Source: Diplolepis rosae (lineage: Eukaryota; Arthropoda; Insecta; Hymenoptera; Diplolepididae). Taken from it: a DNA stretch of 64,000 nt. Numbering within the stretch: the first letter of the stretch is position 1; each line of letters starts with the position of its first letter. The notes below the pieces were generated by a model, which saw nothing but the letters and a program-made list of their open reading frames with translations, had not been told where the DNA came from and made no database searches. The translations under genes and the position numbers were made by a program. Shown piece by piece: positions 45,003 to 58,064 of this stretch. The stretch spans positions 992,001-1,056,000 of the forward strand of contig JAPYXD010000475.1 of NCBI GenBank assembly GCA_030998225.1. The letters run 5' to 3'.

Positions 45003-46981
45003 ATGTTCGTGACATTAGCGTGTGTCTTTCTGTTCCAAACCGCAGCAGCGTTAGTCGGATACGACTGCGGATCACGTTCATTGAATATTACGACGATATC
45101 GCTATTAGATGTAGGACAATGCGAAATACCACCAAGCTCTCTCAACGTCTCCAGAAAGTATGTCCAATTGTTACAGGTCAACGAATTTTCGGAAACTCAA
45201 GCCATACAATGTAAACTTGAAATTCATAGGACAGTTTATTATTGCGGAATGTATTCTCACATTTCAATTTTAAGACACGGTGAACGTGAGTATATATATG
45301 ATATAAGTAGGGAAACTTGTAAAAAACTATATACTACTGGAATACTCGAGTTAAACAACCATGTTATTAGTGGAATTAAAATAAATAGTACTACATCACA
45401 TCCTATGCTCTATGCAGGTTATGTAGATAATGAGGGGAAGTGTAACGGAGCGGCATATTCGGATCCTTATGGGGACTGGGAGTCTGTTGTCGTACAAGGC
45501 ACAATAAAGATAACTTTACAGGAACAAAAGGCAAGAGTAAATTTGAATAACAATTTAATATATTTGCGCTCCGGTACACACTGTACCTTGTCAGAAGCAA
45601 CATGCATAGATGTTGAAGGTGGTTATACGTTTTGGAACTCTATTCCTACCGGTAATTGTAAGTTTCACCAATACAGTATTTTGTTCGAAGGTTATGCGAA
45701 TAAGATCGACGACTTAGTTAGTAATCGTGTTCAGTCAGTATACTCTTTAGTGACAGAAGAAACAACATTTGCTCTAATGGTAAAATCTTCGACTAATGTT
45801 TGTGGATACACGGTATTACAAACTGAACATCCCAAATTAGTAATTTTTGAGACAGTCAAAGGCGAATCTTTCGCAGAAAATTATGGACTTAACATAGATA
45901 ACCTTGACATATTCACGTACATGAACTCCAAATTTGTATATGTAGAGAAACATATCAAGACTCAAATAAGAAGTTTGTATAGAGACGTCTTATTACAACG
46001 ATGCAATCTGGAGCGGGAAACTTTGAAGAACGGACTCGCTATAGCTACGCAAGCACCAGATGAATTTGCTTATAACCTTATGAAAGGTCCAGGGTACATG
46101 GCAGTTACTGCAGGAGAGGTAGTGCATATTATTAAATGCATACCAGTGGAAGTTGCGGTTCAACAGGGAGAAGAGTGTTATGCGGAACTCAAGGTGATGC
46201 TAAGAAATACTACTTATTACCTTACACCTAGGACGCACATAATCAAGAAAAAGGGAACTCGAGTTACTTGTAACTCTATCTTACCTTCCTACTATCTCAT
46301 TGAAGGGTATTGGTACAAGTTACTACCAAGACCAACAGAAGGACTAAAACCAATCACAATCCAACCATCAATTAAACCAACTTGGGAATATGTTAACCCA
46401 GCATCTTTGGCAACAAGTGGGATCTACACTGAAAAGGAATTAGAAGATCTAAGAGAACGTATCATGTTCCCAGTTGAGAAGTCATCCTTATTGAATGATG
46501 TAGCACGAGAAATGCATGGTCACATTACAAGCGACCAGGATGGAACATTGTTAAAATTATTGAATGAAAAAACAATGGAGAAGATTGTAGAGTCAACAGG
46601 AGCAAGACTCTGGGAAAAATTTATGACATTTGTACAGCTAGCGCTGGTTTTATAGCAATCCTTTTGATAATTCAAGGAATTAAAATAATCATAGATGTTA
46701 TAATTAATGGATTCCTACTACATCGAGTTTACGGATGGTCAATACATATGATGGGTGCGATTTGGGGCACACTCACGAAGTGTCTCATCCTGATTAATAA
46801 ACGGTCATCCAAGCCAGTACCAACCAAACGGTACAAGATGCAAGAAGATATGGAACTAGGGGAACTAGAGGTCCAGCCACAAATCCTGCCAAGACAGGGT
46901 CATAAGACAACGCAAAGTGGTGCACAGTCGGATCACCAAGAATCCGAAGTGAAGGAGAAATTTTTCTCTTATAAAACCTAA
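45003..46981 (+). pseudogene. Env-like glycoprotein, one frameshift before the membrane anchor
   Basis: ATG at 45003, 24 bp after pol. Signal peptide MFVTLACVFLFQTAAA, then VGYDCGSRSLNITTISLLDV, many cysteines and several N-glycosylation sites (NIT, NVS, NST, NTT). The 550-codon frame ends at 46655. An indel near 46625 moves the hydrophobic anchor (SAGFIAILLIIQGIKIII, about 46640-46693) and the cytoplasmic tail (to 46981) into another frame. There is no obvious RxxR furin site or baculovirus-F-like layout. The YDCG start recalls, from memory, glycoproteins of chuvirus-type negative-strand RNA viruses captured by insect retroelements; that is unproven. Expression would need a spliced mRNA. Confidence 0.75.
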
Positions 46982-47120
46982 GGAGGCAATTCAAATGGAC
47001 GATGCGTAGCCTATAGCGTATCAAGATATCGGAGATAGAAGAAACATGTAGTGAAAGTGAGGTTACGCAGCGTACGCTTCCTAGACATTTTATTTACTAG
47101 TAAGCGTTTTAGGAGGGGGG
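46982..47120 (+). promoter_or_regulatory. 3' leader to LTR with polypurine tract
   Basis: AGGAGGGGGG at 47111-47120 immediately precedes TGTTACATCC, the expected LTR start. This is the canonical plus-strand primer site. Confidence 0.75.
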
Positions 47121-50100
47121 TGTTACATCCTGCATAAGTTTAAATTATTAATATTAATATAGAATAGGAAATTAATACAGCGATTCTTGAAATTTTCGGC
47201 CACATAGTATATACGGGAAATAGACACTTGTATGCAGCTGACTCCGACTGCAGGAGCGCAATAAACATGTCAAAGTGCATGATAAGGACGCTCCCCTAGT
47301 CTCAATGCACTGCACTTAGAGTACTCTTTAGATTTCTTAAAGAATTTTACAGATTTTCTTCAAAATAATATTTTGTTAATTTTCTTTTATTTCAACTATT
47401 TTCTCAATAAAGTCGCGCATAACTTCAAATTACATATTCAAGGATGTAATAAATTGTATTCTAGTTCTTAAGGTTTAGATTAAGGATAAGAAAATAATGT
47501 ATAAGAAAAGAGTTCGAATCAAAAATATAGCACCTGTGTTAATTTTGTATGCAAAAAAATATGAAAACATGAAATAAACAATAAACAAGCGAATAGTATC
47601 GTTAAATAATAAATTAAATTTATAAGTACAAAAGAATCGAGAAAGGGGTGGAATTCACGAATGCGAATTAATTAAATTAGCAACTCATGTTAGACTCAAA
47701 TGAACCTTATCGGATACGACTTAAAATATAAGAAAATCAAAGAAATTAGGCTTATTTTTAAGGAATTTTGTAAAAGGCAAAGTTAATATGAGGACACCCG
47801 GTATAAACCAAAACAGCCCTCATGCTCTCTTTGTCTTACTCATAGAACATATGGGAGCCAAACCATATAAATACAGCGACAATTTTCATGGAAAATCAGT
47901 TCAACTTGGGCTTTAGCCCCATATCAAGCTTTTCAAACTTGTGTTACCAAGACCTCATCAACAAGAGAAAAATATTGTATCAGAACTTCTTCATAAAATA
48001 AATTCAAGTAAGCCAAAATTTGTTTATTTCTTTAATTCAATTTCCAACAATTTTTTTTCTATTTTCAATTTAAGCCGTTTAACGCACTGAAATTTAATCA
48101 AATAATTATATTAAACATTTCTTCGAATTATTAAACATTGAGCAGATTATTAGTTCAGTGTTGGTGTATTTCAATTTAAACATTGAGCAGTATTAGTTCA
48201 GTGTTAAAGAATTAATTTGTTTATTTCAACTTTCAACTCAAACATTGAGCAAATTATTAGTTCAGTGTTAGTGTATTTGATTTTTATTTCAACTTTCAAT
48301 TTAAACATTGAGCAGAATTAGTTCAGTGTTAAAGAATTAAATCTGTTTATTTCAACTTTCAATTCAAACATTGAGCAAATTATTAGTTCAGTGTTAGTGT
48401 GTTTAATTTGTTTATATCAATCATAAATTTAAACATTGAGCAAAATTAGTTCAGTGTTAATTTATTAAATTTGTTTATAATAAATTTCTTAATTCAAACA
48501 TTGAGCAAAATTAGTTCAGTGTTAGTGTGTTTAATTTGTTAAATCAATTAATTTTTAAACATTGAGCAATTTATTTAGTTCAGTGAAGTTGTTTAATTTG
48601 TTTATAATAAATTTCTAAGTTTAAACATTGAGCAAATTATTAGTTCAGTGTTAGTGTGTTTAATTTGTTTATATCAATCATAATTTTAAACATTGAGCAA
48701 GATTAGTTCAGTGTTAATTTATTAAATTTGTTTATAATAAATTTCTTAATTCAAACATTGAGCAAAATTAGTTCAGTGTTAGTATGTTTAATTTGTTTAT
48801 ATCAATCATAAATTTAAACATTGAGCAAAATTAGTTCAGTGTTAATTTATTAAATTTGTTTATAATAAATTTCTTAATTCAAACATTGAGCAAAATTAGT
48901 TCAGTGTTAGTGTGTTTAATTTGTTTATATCAATCATAAATTTAAACATTGAGCAAAATTAGTTCAGTGTTAATTTATTAAATTTGTTTATAATAAATTT
49001 CTTAATTCAAACATTGAGCAAAATTAGTTCAGTGTTAGTGTGTTTAATTTGTTTAATCAATTAATTTTTAAACATTGAGCAAAAATTAGTTCAGTGTTAA
49101 TTAATTTAAATTGTTTATAACAATTGTTAAATTCAACATTGAGCTATTTAATTAAGTTCAGTGTTAATTGATTTAATTTGTTTATAATAATTTTTAAATT
49201 AACATTGAGCTATTCGGTTAAGTTCAGTGTAAGTTGTTTCTTCTTTTCAATTTTCAATTTCAACATTGAGCAATTCAGTTCAGTGTTAATTGATTTAATT
49301 TGTTTATAATAATTTTTTAATTAAACATTGAGCAATTCATAGTTCAGTGTTTAGATATTTTGGTCGTGTACTTTTAAACCTTTAAACAAGCATTGAGCAT
49401 TAGTTCGTTCAGTGTAAGTTTAATATATTCGGTTCATTTCAAGTTCTTAATTAAACATTGAGCAAGGGTTTCGTTCAGTGTCAGGTTACATCATTGGTTT
49501 AATTTCAATTTTTCAATTTGAACATTGAGCAATTTCACATAGTTCAGTGTTCAGATATTTAGGAGAAGCACTTTGTAATTTTAAACAAACATTGAGCATT
49601 AGCGTCGTTCAGTGTTAGTTATTATCTTTGTTTAATTTCAAGTTCTTCAACTAGGACATTGAGCAATTCGCATAGTTCAGTGCCCAGATATTTAGGTTGT
49701 ATGTTTTGGAAACTTTAAACAAACATTGAGCATTATTTTCGTTCAATGTTAGTTTGTATTTTTGTTAACCTTAATCCTTTAGCATTGAGCATAATTAGTT
49801 CAGTGCAAGATATAGTAAGATAGGTTTATTTGTCTTACGAATGGAGCATTGATTCAAAGCATTGGTTCAATGCTATCATTCAAGATAGACGTTCTCGAAA
49901 CGATTTTGGGACCCTATAAATATTTGCAAATTTTCTCAAGGGTCATTGACATGGTATATCAATCAGTTAGTTAACTGATTTTCACGCTGCAAACAGTTAG
50001 TTGAGCTTGCACCAAGTTCACTCAAACTGACTTGTTTAATCAATCAAATATTAGGGATTAATAGGTATTCTTATTTCGTTATTCAAAACGTTATATTGCG

Positions 50101-50259
50101 ACACGAAGGCGTTAGGGTTTTCTCGCTGATTTCGACTTAACGGGTTGATTTGCGTATTATTCTCTTCTCATAGTTAGCTCTGATTCCCAGGTTATAAAGC
50201 GCGAGCTTTGACCTAAAAATCATTTTGCATAGGACACTATTGCGTTTTCGGACGTAACA
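47121..50259 (+). repeat. 3' LTR of the young gypsy (canonical 3139 bp; shared part from 47644)
   Basis: TGTTACATCC at 47121 and GGACGTAACA at 50259 form inverted LTR termini. Only 47644-50259 is matched in the 5' LTR. A second purine tract (GAGAAAGGGG, 47639-47648) lies exactly at that boundary. It contains 27 hairpin units (48133-49808). The 130-bp loss relative to the 5' LTR corresponds to two units, after the unit near 49011. Confidence 0.85.
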
Positions 50260-50263
50260 TCTA

Positions 50264-52853
50264 TTTCGTATTCGTATTCTTCCATACGAAGTCTCCATCG
50301 TAAAAGTCTTGAGCTAGGATCTTTTACATTGTGTAGCCAAACTAAAGCACGGTGGTCTGTTTGAATTTCTTTCCGAGAAGATATTGTCTGAGGCGTTTCA
50401 TAGCCCATACAATTGCTAAAAGTTCTTTTTCAGAGGTGGTGTATTTTTCTTCGGCTTTGTTCAATGTTCTTGATATAAAAAGACAAGGGTGCCCGTCTTG
50501 GCTCAATACTGCTCCTAATCCACAGTTGGATGCGTCCGTAGTCAGTATAAATTGTTTGGAAAAATCAGGGAATTTTAAAACTGGTGCGATTACCAATGCG
50601 TTCTTCAAATCGTAAAATGCTTTTTCGCAGTCTGTGGTCCAATCGAATATTGTCTCTTTCTGAGTTAGCTTTGTTAAGGGTCTCGCTATAGTAGAGAAAT
50701 TCTTGATGAATTTCCTATAGTAACCTGCAAGTCCTAAAAATGATTGCACATCTTTTACAGTTTTCAATGGTCTCAATTCTTTTATGCAGTTTATTTTTTC
50801 AGGGTTGGGTTTGACTCCTTCTTTGGTTATTATATGTCCAAGGTATTCTAGTTCTGGTTTAAGGTATTCACATTTTCTCGGTTCTAATCTTAGTCCTAAC
50901 TGGTAGATTCTTTCCATGACTGCTACTAAGTTCTCATTATGTTCCTGAATTGAGCTTCCGAATATCACAATGTCATCTATGTACGCAAAGCATTTTGTTC
51001 CGATTAATCCTCTGAATGCATTATCCATCATTCTTTGGAATGTGGCTGGTGCGTTCTTTAAACCGAAAGGCATGCGATTGTATTCGAAATGTCCTTGGGT
51101 TGTAGAAAATGCTAATCTGGAGATTTACTTCTTTAGGGTAATCCTCATTATTTTTCAATGGGATTTTTATTTGTCCGTTTCGTATAGTGTAGAGTCCGTC
51201 GGGGATTTCCTTATCATCTATAATGATAATATCTTGATCCTCTGCGTCAGTTGAAATGGTACATATCTTTTCGGATTTTCCTGGTATGAAATCATTGCTT
51301 AGGTGCAAAGGTAGCTTTACCTTATTTAGCACGAGGTGGCTGTTCGTGATCGCATATCTTGGATATTTTTCAAAGAATTTAATTCCAATTATACCTCCTT
51401 CTGGTAAGGGAAAATCGTTGGGTACTATGTAGAAAACGTGTTCTTGTCCAAAAAAGTTTAATTTTGTAGAATATTTAGAGATATGCCGATCGTTACCCAT
51501 TAGGAATGTTTTGTGGGTAGATTTCCTTTCGTCTCTATCATCCAATATTTCTTCTTTGATTATGTTTATAGCAGTTCCTGAGTCTACTAATAATCTGTAT
51601 CTTCCAGTTTTTCTTCTGGCATCGATTGTTCGTAATCTTCCGCATATGGAAGAAATTCGGCTGATTCCTTGAAGATCAGTTGCTCCGTTATTTCTTTCTC
51701 TGTCATGTTTTCCGCTTCTGTTTCTTCCTCTTGGATTGCTCTTACCGGAGGTGGTCGCTTGAAACCATGGCCTGGGGGAAAACCCTGCTTCACTTGGCAC
51801 TGTGAAGATATATGACCTATTTTGCCGCACTTGAAGCAATTCATTTTAAATCTGTCACTCAGTGGTATGGTACTATTCTGTGCTCTAGGTGTAGTATTTT
51901 CACTGAGTCGAGGTGGTCCGGGTGATTTGGCCCATATTTTTACTGGTGGTTTGATAATTCGTCTGACAGGTTGGCTGTCTTTTAACCATGTTTCAGTTTC
52001 GATGGCTAATGCTTGAGCCTCGTTTACTGTGTTCGGTTTTAATTTCTCGTTTTAAATTTAATAAGTAACGGTTAACGGCTTCTTCTTCTTCCAATTCTAT
52101 TTTAAGTCTTCGTTTAGTGGGGTTTACGTGCTGGGATTGGACTAGGTAATTTATTTCATTTGTTATTTGTCGAAACCTCGTCGTGAAGTTCTGAACCGTT
52201 TCTGTTAAGCCTTGCTTGCAGCTTTCTAATTTAGATTGTAATGAAATTAATGAACTGGTTTGTCTCAAATTTTGTCTGAGTGCCGCGTATAAATCTTCAT
52301 AGGAGTTTATTTGCATATATCTAATGGCTTTTTCTGCCACGTGTGTAATTTTCTTTGCTAAAATTAAATCTAAAAGAATTTCTGGTTCTTCGCATCTTAT
52401 TCTAGCTCTCTTTACCGTTTTTATAAAATCTTCTACTCCCATGTCGTCCTGACCGTTAATTGGCTTTATTGTTTCAATTGCTAACTTGGCTCCCATTTTC
52501 CGTTCCTCGTGTGGTGCTGTTGGGACAGTTGTTGGGAAAAATTGTGATTGACCGTAAATATTTTCCTGTCTTGGTCTAAATGTTTCTTTTCTTTGGAATA
52601 TTTTTTCTTCGACCGAAGAATGATCGTCTGTCGCTTCTGGTCGTTGCTGGGATTCACTATCTGTTTCTACTGTCCCTGCTCCTCCTAATTTCTTTGATAA
52701 TCTTGAAATTTCGTCTATCCTATTTTCGTTTTCTTTTTTCAGGGCGTTGAATGAGATAGTCAGAGTTTCCATTTGGCTGAGAACCCTTACTAGTAATTCG
52801 TCAGTGGTGTAAGAGGGGGACTGGGCCCTGACGGGAGATTGTGCTCGAGACAT
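50264..52853 (-). pseudogene. Older gypsy element: gag, protease, partial RT, RNase H
   Basis: Minus strand. Gag from 52853 (MSRAQSPVRAQSPSYTTDEL; capsid region with KRARIRCEEPEILLDLIL; frame change near 52040) has one knuckle CFKCGKIGHISSQC at about 51800. The protease is LLVDSGTAINIIK (about 51590). After KEVNLQIS (about 51120) the sequence jumps to GHFEYNRMPFGLKNAPATF, so the N-terminal half of RT is deleted. AYIDDIVIFGSS, LGLAGYYRKFIKNF and RNase H (TTDASNCGLGAVLS) follow, with a frame change near 50390. It is continued at 34912-34285. Confidence 0.88.
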
Positions 52854-53695
52854 GAGAGTGGTTGTGATTGGGAAATTTAAAGAGGATGAGTCCGTATCGT
52901 AGGATGAGTCAGTTTGATAGAGCGTGCTATCTCGGTGTTTATCAAACGCCAGTGTACCTACTTATCTATTGTTTGTGACTCGGGTGTAGAATGTCGCGGT
53001 AAAATTTTAAATGTTTATTTTTTAATACAACAAAATGCAGTATAAGTTGCTACAAACTGCTACTGATTTTGAGGTAGTGATACTTAATTTGTTAAGGGTG
53101 GCCAGTGCTTGTGAACACACAGAGTATAGCCAACCCGATCTTGCCTCAACTTTACCTCACCTGTACCGTAGTACAGTCGCCGTGCAACGTACGTAAAGAG
53201 GATTTATACTCTAAGGCCCAAGATCGATTGAGAAATGTTTACAATACTTTCACTTTCTAGAAGTAATGCTTACTGTGCTACTCGTGGCCTGATGTGGGAT
53301 CCGTAGACCGCCTGCCTTCCTTGACGTGTCGAAGAGATGAGTCAGCTTACTGTTGAGAACCGGTTGCCTGGCTGGGCGTTGGCTGCTTACTTACGCAGAT
53401 GCGTCTTCCGCCTGATTGCGGGCCTCGTTCAATTTTAATGGAATCTTTCACTGATAATTTACGTGGTATAGTGGCTACTAAATTCACTAACTAATTTTTA
53501 TTATCAGCTACTTATTCCTGTTTTCGGGCTTACCGTAGTGAAGTCCGGAGTTCTTCTTATTTTTAAAACTTCGTAAAGTTTCTTTAGCTTCTTGGGTCCG
53601 TGGATTCCAAGTCTCGCACAGGTCCGCGTTCTATGTGGATTTTCGTAGAAATTAAAAACCGAGAACTTAAGCGGATCGTGGCAGGATCGCCAAAA
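52854..53695 (-). other. Leader and PBS of the older gypsy
   Basis: Non-coding leader between gag and LTR. In minus sense, TGGCGATCCTGCCACG (near 53676-53691) follows the LTR end after a few T and is the likely tRNA primer site. Confidence 0.6.
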
Positions 53696-53918
53696 TGTTA
53701 TAGTGAAAACTAAACTTTCTAATTTTTAAAGGTAGTGACATCAAACTGATATCACTTTGTATGTCTTTATTCTTGAGAGATGTTAGAGAAGAACTGACGA
53801 GGCCTGCCTGAACCTCTAGATATATAGACAGCTAAACCTAGGAGGGGGAGGTCATCAACCTCTACATATATAGATAACTAAACCTGGGGGAAGGAGGTCA
53901 TCATCTGGCCTGGTAACA
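53696..53918 (-). repeat. 5' LTR of the older gypsy, 223 bp
   Basis: In minus sense it starts TGTTACCAGGCC and ends CACTATAACA, with TATATA and AATAAA between. It holds two 46-bp direct repeats (from 53811 and 53857). The partner 3' LTR is missing. Confidence 0.65.
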
Positions 53919-55797
53919 GCAACACAGCCAAATAAAATAAAAATCGGGCATGTAAAGGAAAACCCGTAGAAGTTATGGATAAGCGGCCATATTATTCGAA
54001 GAAACGCTGAGCTCTTTTGTTGGCTGAGATTTAAAAGCGTGATTTATAAAAATAGAGGTCTGTGAAGTGTAAATAACAAGCGTAGAATAATGAGGAAAGT
54101 GCAAAAACAATAACTTGTGTTGTAATCAATTTATCAGAAGAACTTATTCGAAATTGCATGCTAAAATCTTCTTTACACAATATATGGCTATTCTTTCTGA
54201 AACTGGACTCACATGTGTCGTCTTGTGTCTGTATTATATATGTAATATAAACGAGATTTTAACTGATAAAATCACATATCTATTGATATTTTCGATATAT
54301 AATTAGATTTTCCCATCGTCGTACCTCCGCACATTCAAATTTTCCTTTCCTTTGCCCAATTTATTCCGCTATTGTAGTACTACCGAGTATTGCATCACAT
54401 TACGTAAATATTTTATATCCTTTGTTTTTTTTGTACGAGTTTGAGCATACTTATTTATTGAAATTAATTAATCCTCATTGATATTAATTTTGTAGAATTT
54501 CGTAATTTAAATATGCATAAAACTAGAAAAATAGATGTAAAATGTGATGGTTGTGATACATTTTTATGAAAAACCAGAGGCAAGAAAAAAATAGTTAAAG
54601 GTGACAATGATTACCTCGTATTCTCCAGGAAGCCGTAACTCGTCGCTTATCATTATGCTGTATAAATTCAAAAACAGTCAGAATTTTCCCAAATAAAAGA
54701 TGACTTTAGCGTCAAAATTATTGTTTTGAAAACTTCTGCTTTTAAATTAGAATAAATTTTTCTGCCATATAAATTTTATACCACTACTAATACAATATAT
54801 TTTTCTTTTTATAACTATATGCCAGATTGTATTTTGCGAGTTCAATCTAAAAATTCTCATTGTTTTTGCTTCACTTATTTACCATTTAAAAACACAAATT
54901 TATAAATAAAAGCTCATATTCCTATTATGAAAATTTAATATTACTGCTAACAGAAAAATTTCTCTTTTTGTATTGAATGGAAATCGTATTCGGCAATCCT
55001 AAGCGAAAACTTATCATTATTTTCGTTTTTATCATTTCTAATAATAAAAAGCTGCAATATATATTTAATTATACATTTGAAATACTTACGCTCCTTAGTT
55101 TCCAAATGATCACATGTGAGCACAAAATCAATTATTACTTGCAACCCGTAACAATTCAACATAGAATACCGGGAATTGTCGCTGAACAAAACATGCGTTG
55201 ACACCCGTAATTATACAAAAATACAAATCACTCGGTGACCATTGGTCGGCTAGCTTCGGAAACGTTCGGCTTTGCTCAGGCAGCTGAACGAATATAAGCA
55301 AAAACAAGCGCAAAAATTACTGCAGCTGATAGAAGTATTCACAAAGAAATTGTTTGATTTGTACTACCTTATATTAAAAACATTTCTATAGAAATACCTT
55401 ATATTGAAAACATTTTTATAAAACACTCACGTTCTTGCAGCCGATAGTAATTTATCTTATCATTTTAGCTATTTTAGCTATTAATTTACACCTTCAGGTG
55501 TTTCATACTTTATAAAAATGAAGTGTAATAAATGGTACTTTGATATTTATTCTACATTATCCAGAGATTCAAAGTGAAGTACGGATCATTAAATACACTA
55601 AAACTGCGAAATGAAGAGTTCTGCAGTTAGACCATTTCATTAATGCACTAGAATAAAATGAACAGTGTTATCAAATTTCTTTCCAAATTTATAATTTTAT
55701 AATAATAACTAATTAATTAACTAATAAATAATAACTAATTTTATAACTAAAGTTACTGAATGTTGTATTTTATTATTTTCTTTATAGTCAGGGCATT
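53919..55797. other. AT-rich region; possible minus-strand exons only
   Basis: Mostly AT-rich without supported genes. On the minus strand, 54657-54615 (SDELRLPGEYE; acceptor TTTATACAG, donor GAG/GTAATC) and a segment ending at GAGC/GTAAGT (55089) look like exon edges. They could be the missing 5' part of the gene at 32.9-34.1 kb. Phases do not join cleanly. Confidence 0.3.
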
Positions 55798-56495
55798 TTG
55801 TTTTGTGGATTTCATGGAACGGTGGATCAAAAACGACAACGTGTCGTTGATTCCGAGCGCTATTTGGAGTTGTTTTGCCGAAATAAATCGAATTTTTTGC
55901 GTCGGTATGTGACAATGGACGAAACCTGGATCCTTCACTACACTCCGGAGTCAAAGCGGTCGTCAGCCGAGTGGACTGCAGTCGGTGAGAAGCGTCCGAA
56001 GCGGCAAAAAACGCAAATGTGGGCCGGTAAGGTTATGGCCTCAGTATTTTTGGATGCTCATGGAGTTTTGTTCATCGACTACCTTGAAAAAGGTAAGACG
56101 ATCAATAGCGAATGTTACATTGGCCAATCGATGCCTTTGAAGAACGAAATCGGTGAGAAACGGCTCCAAATGCAGAAGAAAAAAGTGCCATTTCACCAAG
56201 ACATGCGCCATGTCACAAGTCGCTCGCTACCATGACAAAATTGAATGAATTGAGCTTCGAATTGCTTCCGCATCCACCATATTCACCGGATCTGGCTCCC
56301 AGCGACTACTACCTGTTTGCAGACCTCAAAAAATGCTCCAAGGAAAGAGATTCTACTCTAACGAGGAAGTCATCACCGAAACGAACGCTTATTTCGAGGC
56401 CAAAGATAAATCATTCTACAAGAAGTGTATTGAAATGTTAGAGAAGCTCTGGACTGATTGTGTTGCTTTTGAAGGAGACTATGTTGATGAATAAA
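55798..56495 (+). pseudogene. Mariner transposase fragment (DD34D), N-terminus missing
   Basis: Plus-strand catalytic half of a mariner transposase: VTMDETWILHYTPESKRSSA (first Asp), MASVFLDAHGVLFIDYLEKG, VPFHQDMRHV (second Asp, then a frame break) and PHPPYSPDLAPSDYYLF (third Asp), with a final GDYVDE near 56490. The N-terminal DNA-binding half and the left TIR are absent. The motifs match the mariner group near SETMAR/cecropia. Confidence 0.85.
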
Positions 56496-56699
56496 GTCGA
56501 GTGTTGCCAACAAATGTCTCACAATAATAAAAAATATTCAAATATACTTTAAAAATTACTATTATATTGTATTATATAGTGTATTTTACTTGGATTATAT
56601 AGTATTACGTCCCGTAACTATTACAAATACAGTTCCAAAATGCTACTGTGGGCAAAAACTAAGGTGAATTTTGTTATAAAATGAAAAATCTTTATTTAT

Positions 56700-57375
56700 T
56701 CATCCAAATCAATTTCATCCCCTTCAAAGTAATCCCCTCCCGATATAATGTATTAATGCCAACGTTTTTTCCAATCGTCGAAACCCTTGTTAAATTCGAT
56801 TTCCGGAATTGACTTCAAAACCTTCTTCGATTCGGCTTGTATCTCTTCAATCGTGTCAAAACGGTGTCTTTGGAGTGGTCTTTTGAGTTTGGGGAATAGC
56901 CAGAAGTCATACGGAGCCAAATCAGGTGAATATGGTGGTTGCGGAACGGTATGCGTTGAGTTTTTGGCGAAATGGTCACGAAGAACGAGTGCAGTGTGAG
57001 ACGGCGCATTATCGTGATGGAAAAACCACGAGTTGTCTTCCCAAAATATTTTTTGAAACGGTGTTGAGTGATCCTTTTGAAATGCCAATAGTATCAACAA
57101 GGTCTCTAATTATCAATCGTCGATTTTTGTGCACTAATTCCTTGATTTGATTGACGTGTTGCTCGTCAGTTGATGATGACGCTCGTCGGGGTTGCTCCAA
57201 GTCATCTACACGTTCTCTGTCTTCTTTGAAGTCTTTTTACCATATATAAACATTTTTCTGTGACATGATCAAATCACCGAAGGCCTTCTGCAACATTCTG
57301 AACTTTCCCGTAACTGAAATTTCATTCCACAAACAAAATTTAATGGCACTTCTTTGCTCAACAAATTCAGACATT
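56700..57375 (-). pseudogene. Mariner transposase with central deletion
   Basis: Starts MSEFVEQRSAIKFCLWNEIS at 57375, with one stop near 57240, followed by QIKELVHKNRRLIIRDLVDT (second HTH). After GSLNTVSKNIL (about 57050) it jumps to SWFFHHDNAPSHTALVLRDH, so the region with the first catalytic Asp is deleted. YSPDLAPYDFWLFPKLKRPL carries the last Asp, and the end is about 56700. Confidence 0.85.
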
Positions 57376-57513
57376 GTAAAAATCGAAAAAATCACTTTTT
57401 AGTCGTTTAAAAAACACAAGCGTAACTATAGTATGTAACAAATGATGACATTGATATGAAATTTCGCACAGATGTCAGTAACAGTAGGGCCTACATAAAA
57501 ATCAAAAACCCTT

Positions 57514-58064
57514 GCGAACTGGCTGAACGCTAGCTTTACGTTGTAGCGTAAAGCTATCGTAAAGCTATCGTAAAGTAGAATTATAACTCATGAATGAGGC
57601 AAAATAAATATTAAAAATGTTTTTATCCTTATTCTTCGTTAAAAATAACGTTAACTGGTAATTGAAATATGCAATAATTTTATTTATTAGCGCTATAAAT
57701 TAAAAAAAAAACACAATTTTTTAAGTTTTTAAGTTTATGTTTTCATCGTCAGGATTGACTCTATTTGTTAGAGGGAGATGAAAGTATAGTTGTGTCTCAC
57801 ACCAACTAATAGTCAACTTTAACCGTGGAGACGTTCCACAAAAGGTGAACCACTGCACTGCCTTCAATGAAAGGTATTATGTTTTTTAATTTTTAGCGTT
57901 AATGAATAAAATTATTGCATATGTCCATTACCTTTTAACGTTATTTTTTACTTAGAATAAGGATAAAAACATTTTGAATATTTATATTGCCTCATTCATG
58001 AGTTATAATGCTACTTTACGATAGCTTTACGCTACAGCGTAAAGCTAGCGTTCAGCCAGTTCGC
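57514..58064. mobile_element. 551-bp foldback MITE, ~190-bp TIRs
   Basis: The arms share GCGAACTGGCTGAACGCTAG, CTTTACG..GTAGCGTAAAGC, AACTCATGAATGAGGCAA and ATGTTTTTATCCTTATTCT. The left arm has one extra CTATCGTAAAG. The ends hold a nested small palindrome (TAGCTTTACG/CGTAAAGCTA). No coding content. The TSD is not clear. Confidence 0.85.

Larger units (their letters stand above)
34913..50259 (+). mobile_element. Young full-length Ty3/gypsy element with env-like gene (15.3 kb)
   Basis: Inserted in an older gypsy pol on the opposite strand. TCTA is duplicated at 34909-34912 and 50260-50263, and joining the flanks restores the host frame. LTRs of 2746 bp (34913-37658) and at least 2616 bp (47644-50259) differ by one 130-bp repeat loss and a handful of base changes, so insertion was recent. 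Order: LTR, PBS, coiled-coil ORF, accessory ORF, gag, pol (two proteases, RT, RNase H, integrase), env, LTR. Gag, pol and env each have one visible disabling lesion. Because env is present it is errantivirus-like in plan. Gypsy rather than BEL order is shown by integrase lying after RNase H with a GPY/F-type end. Confidence 0.93.
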
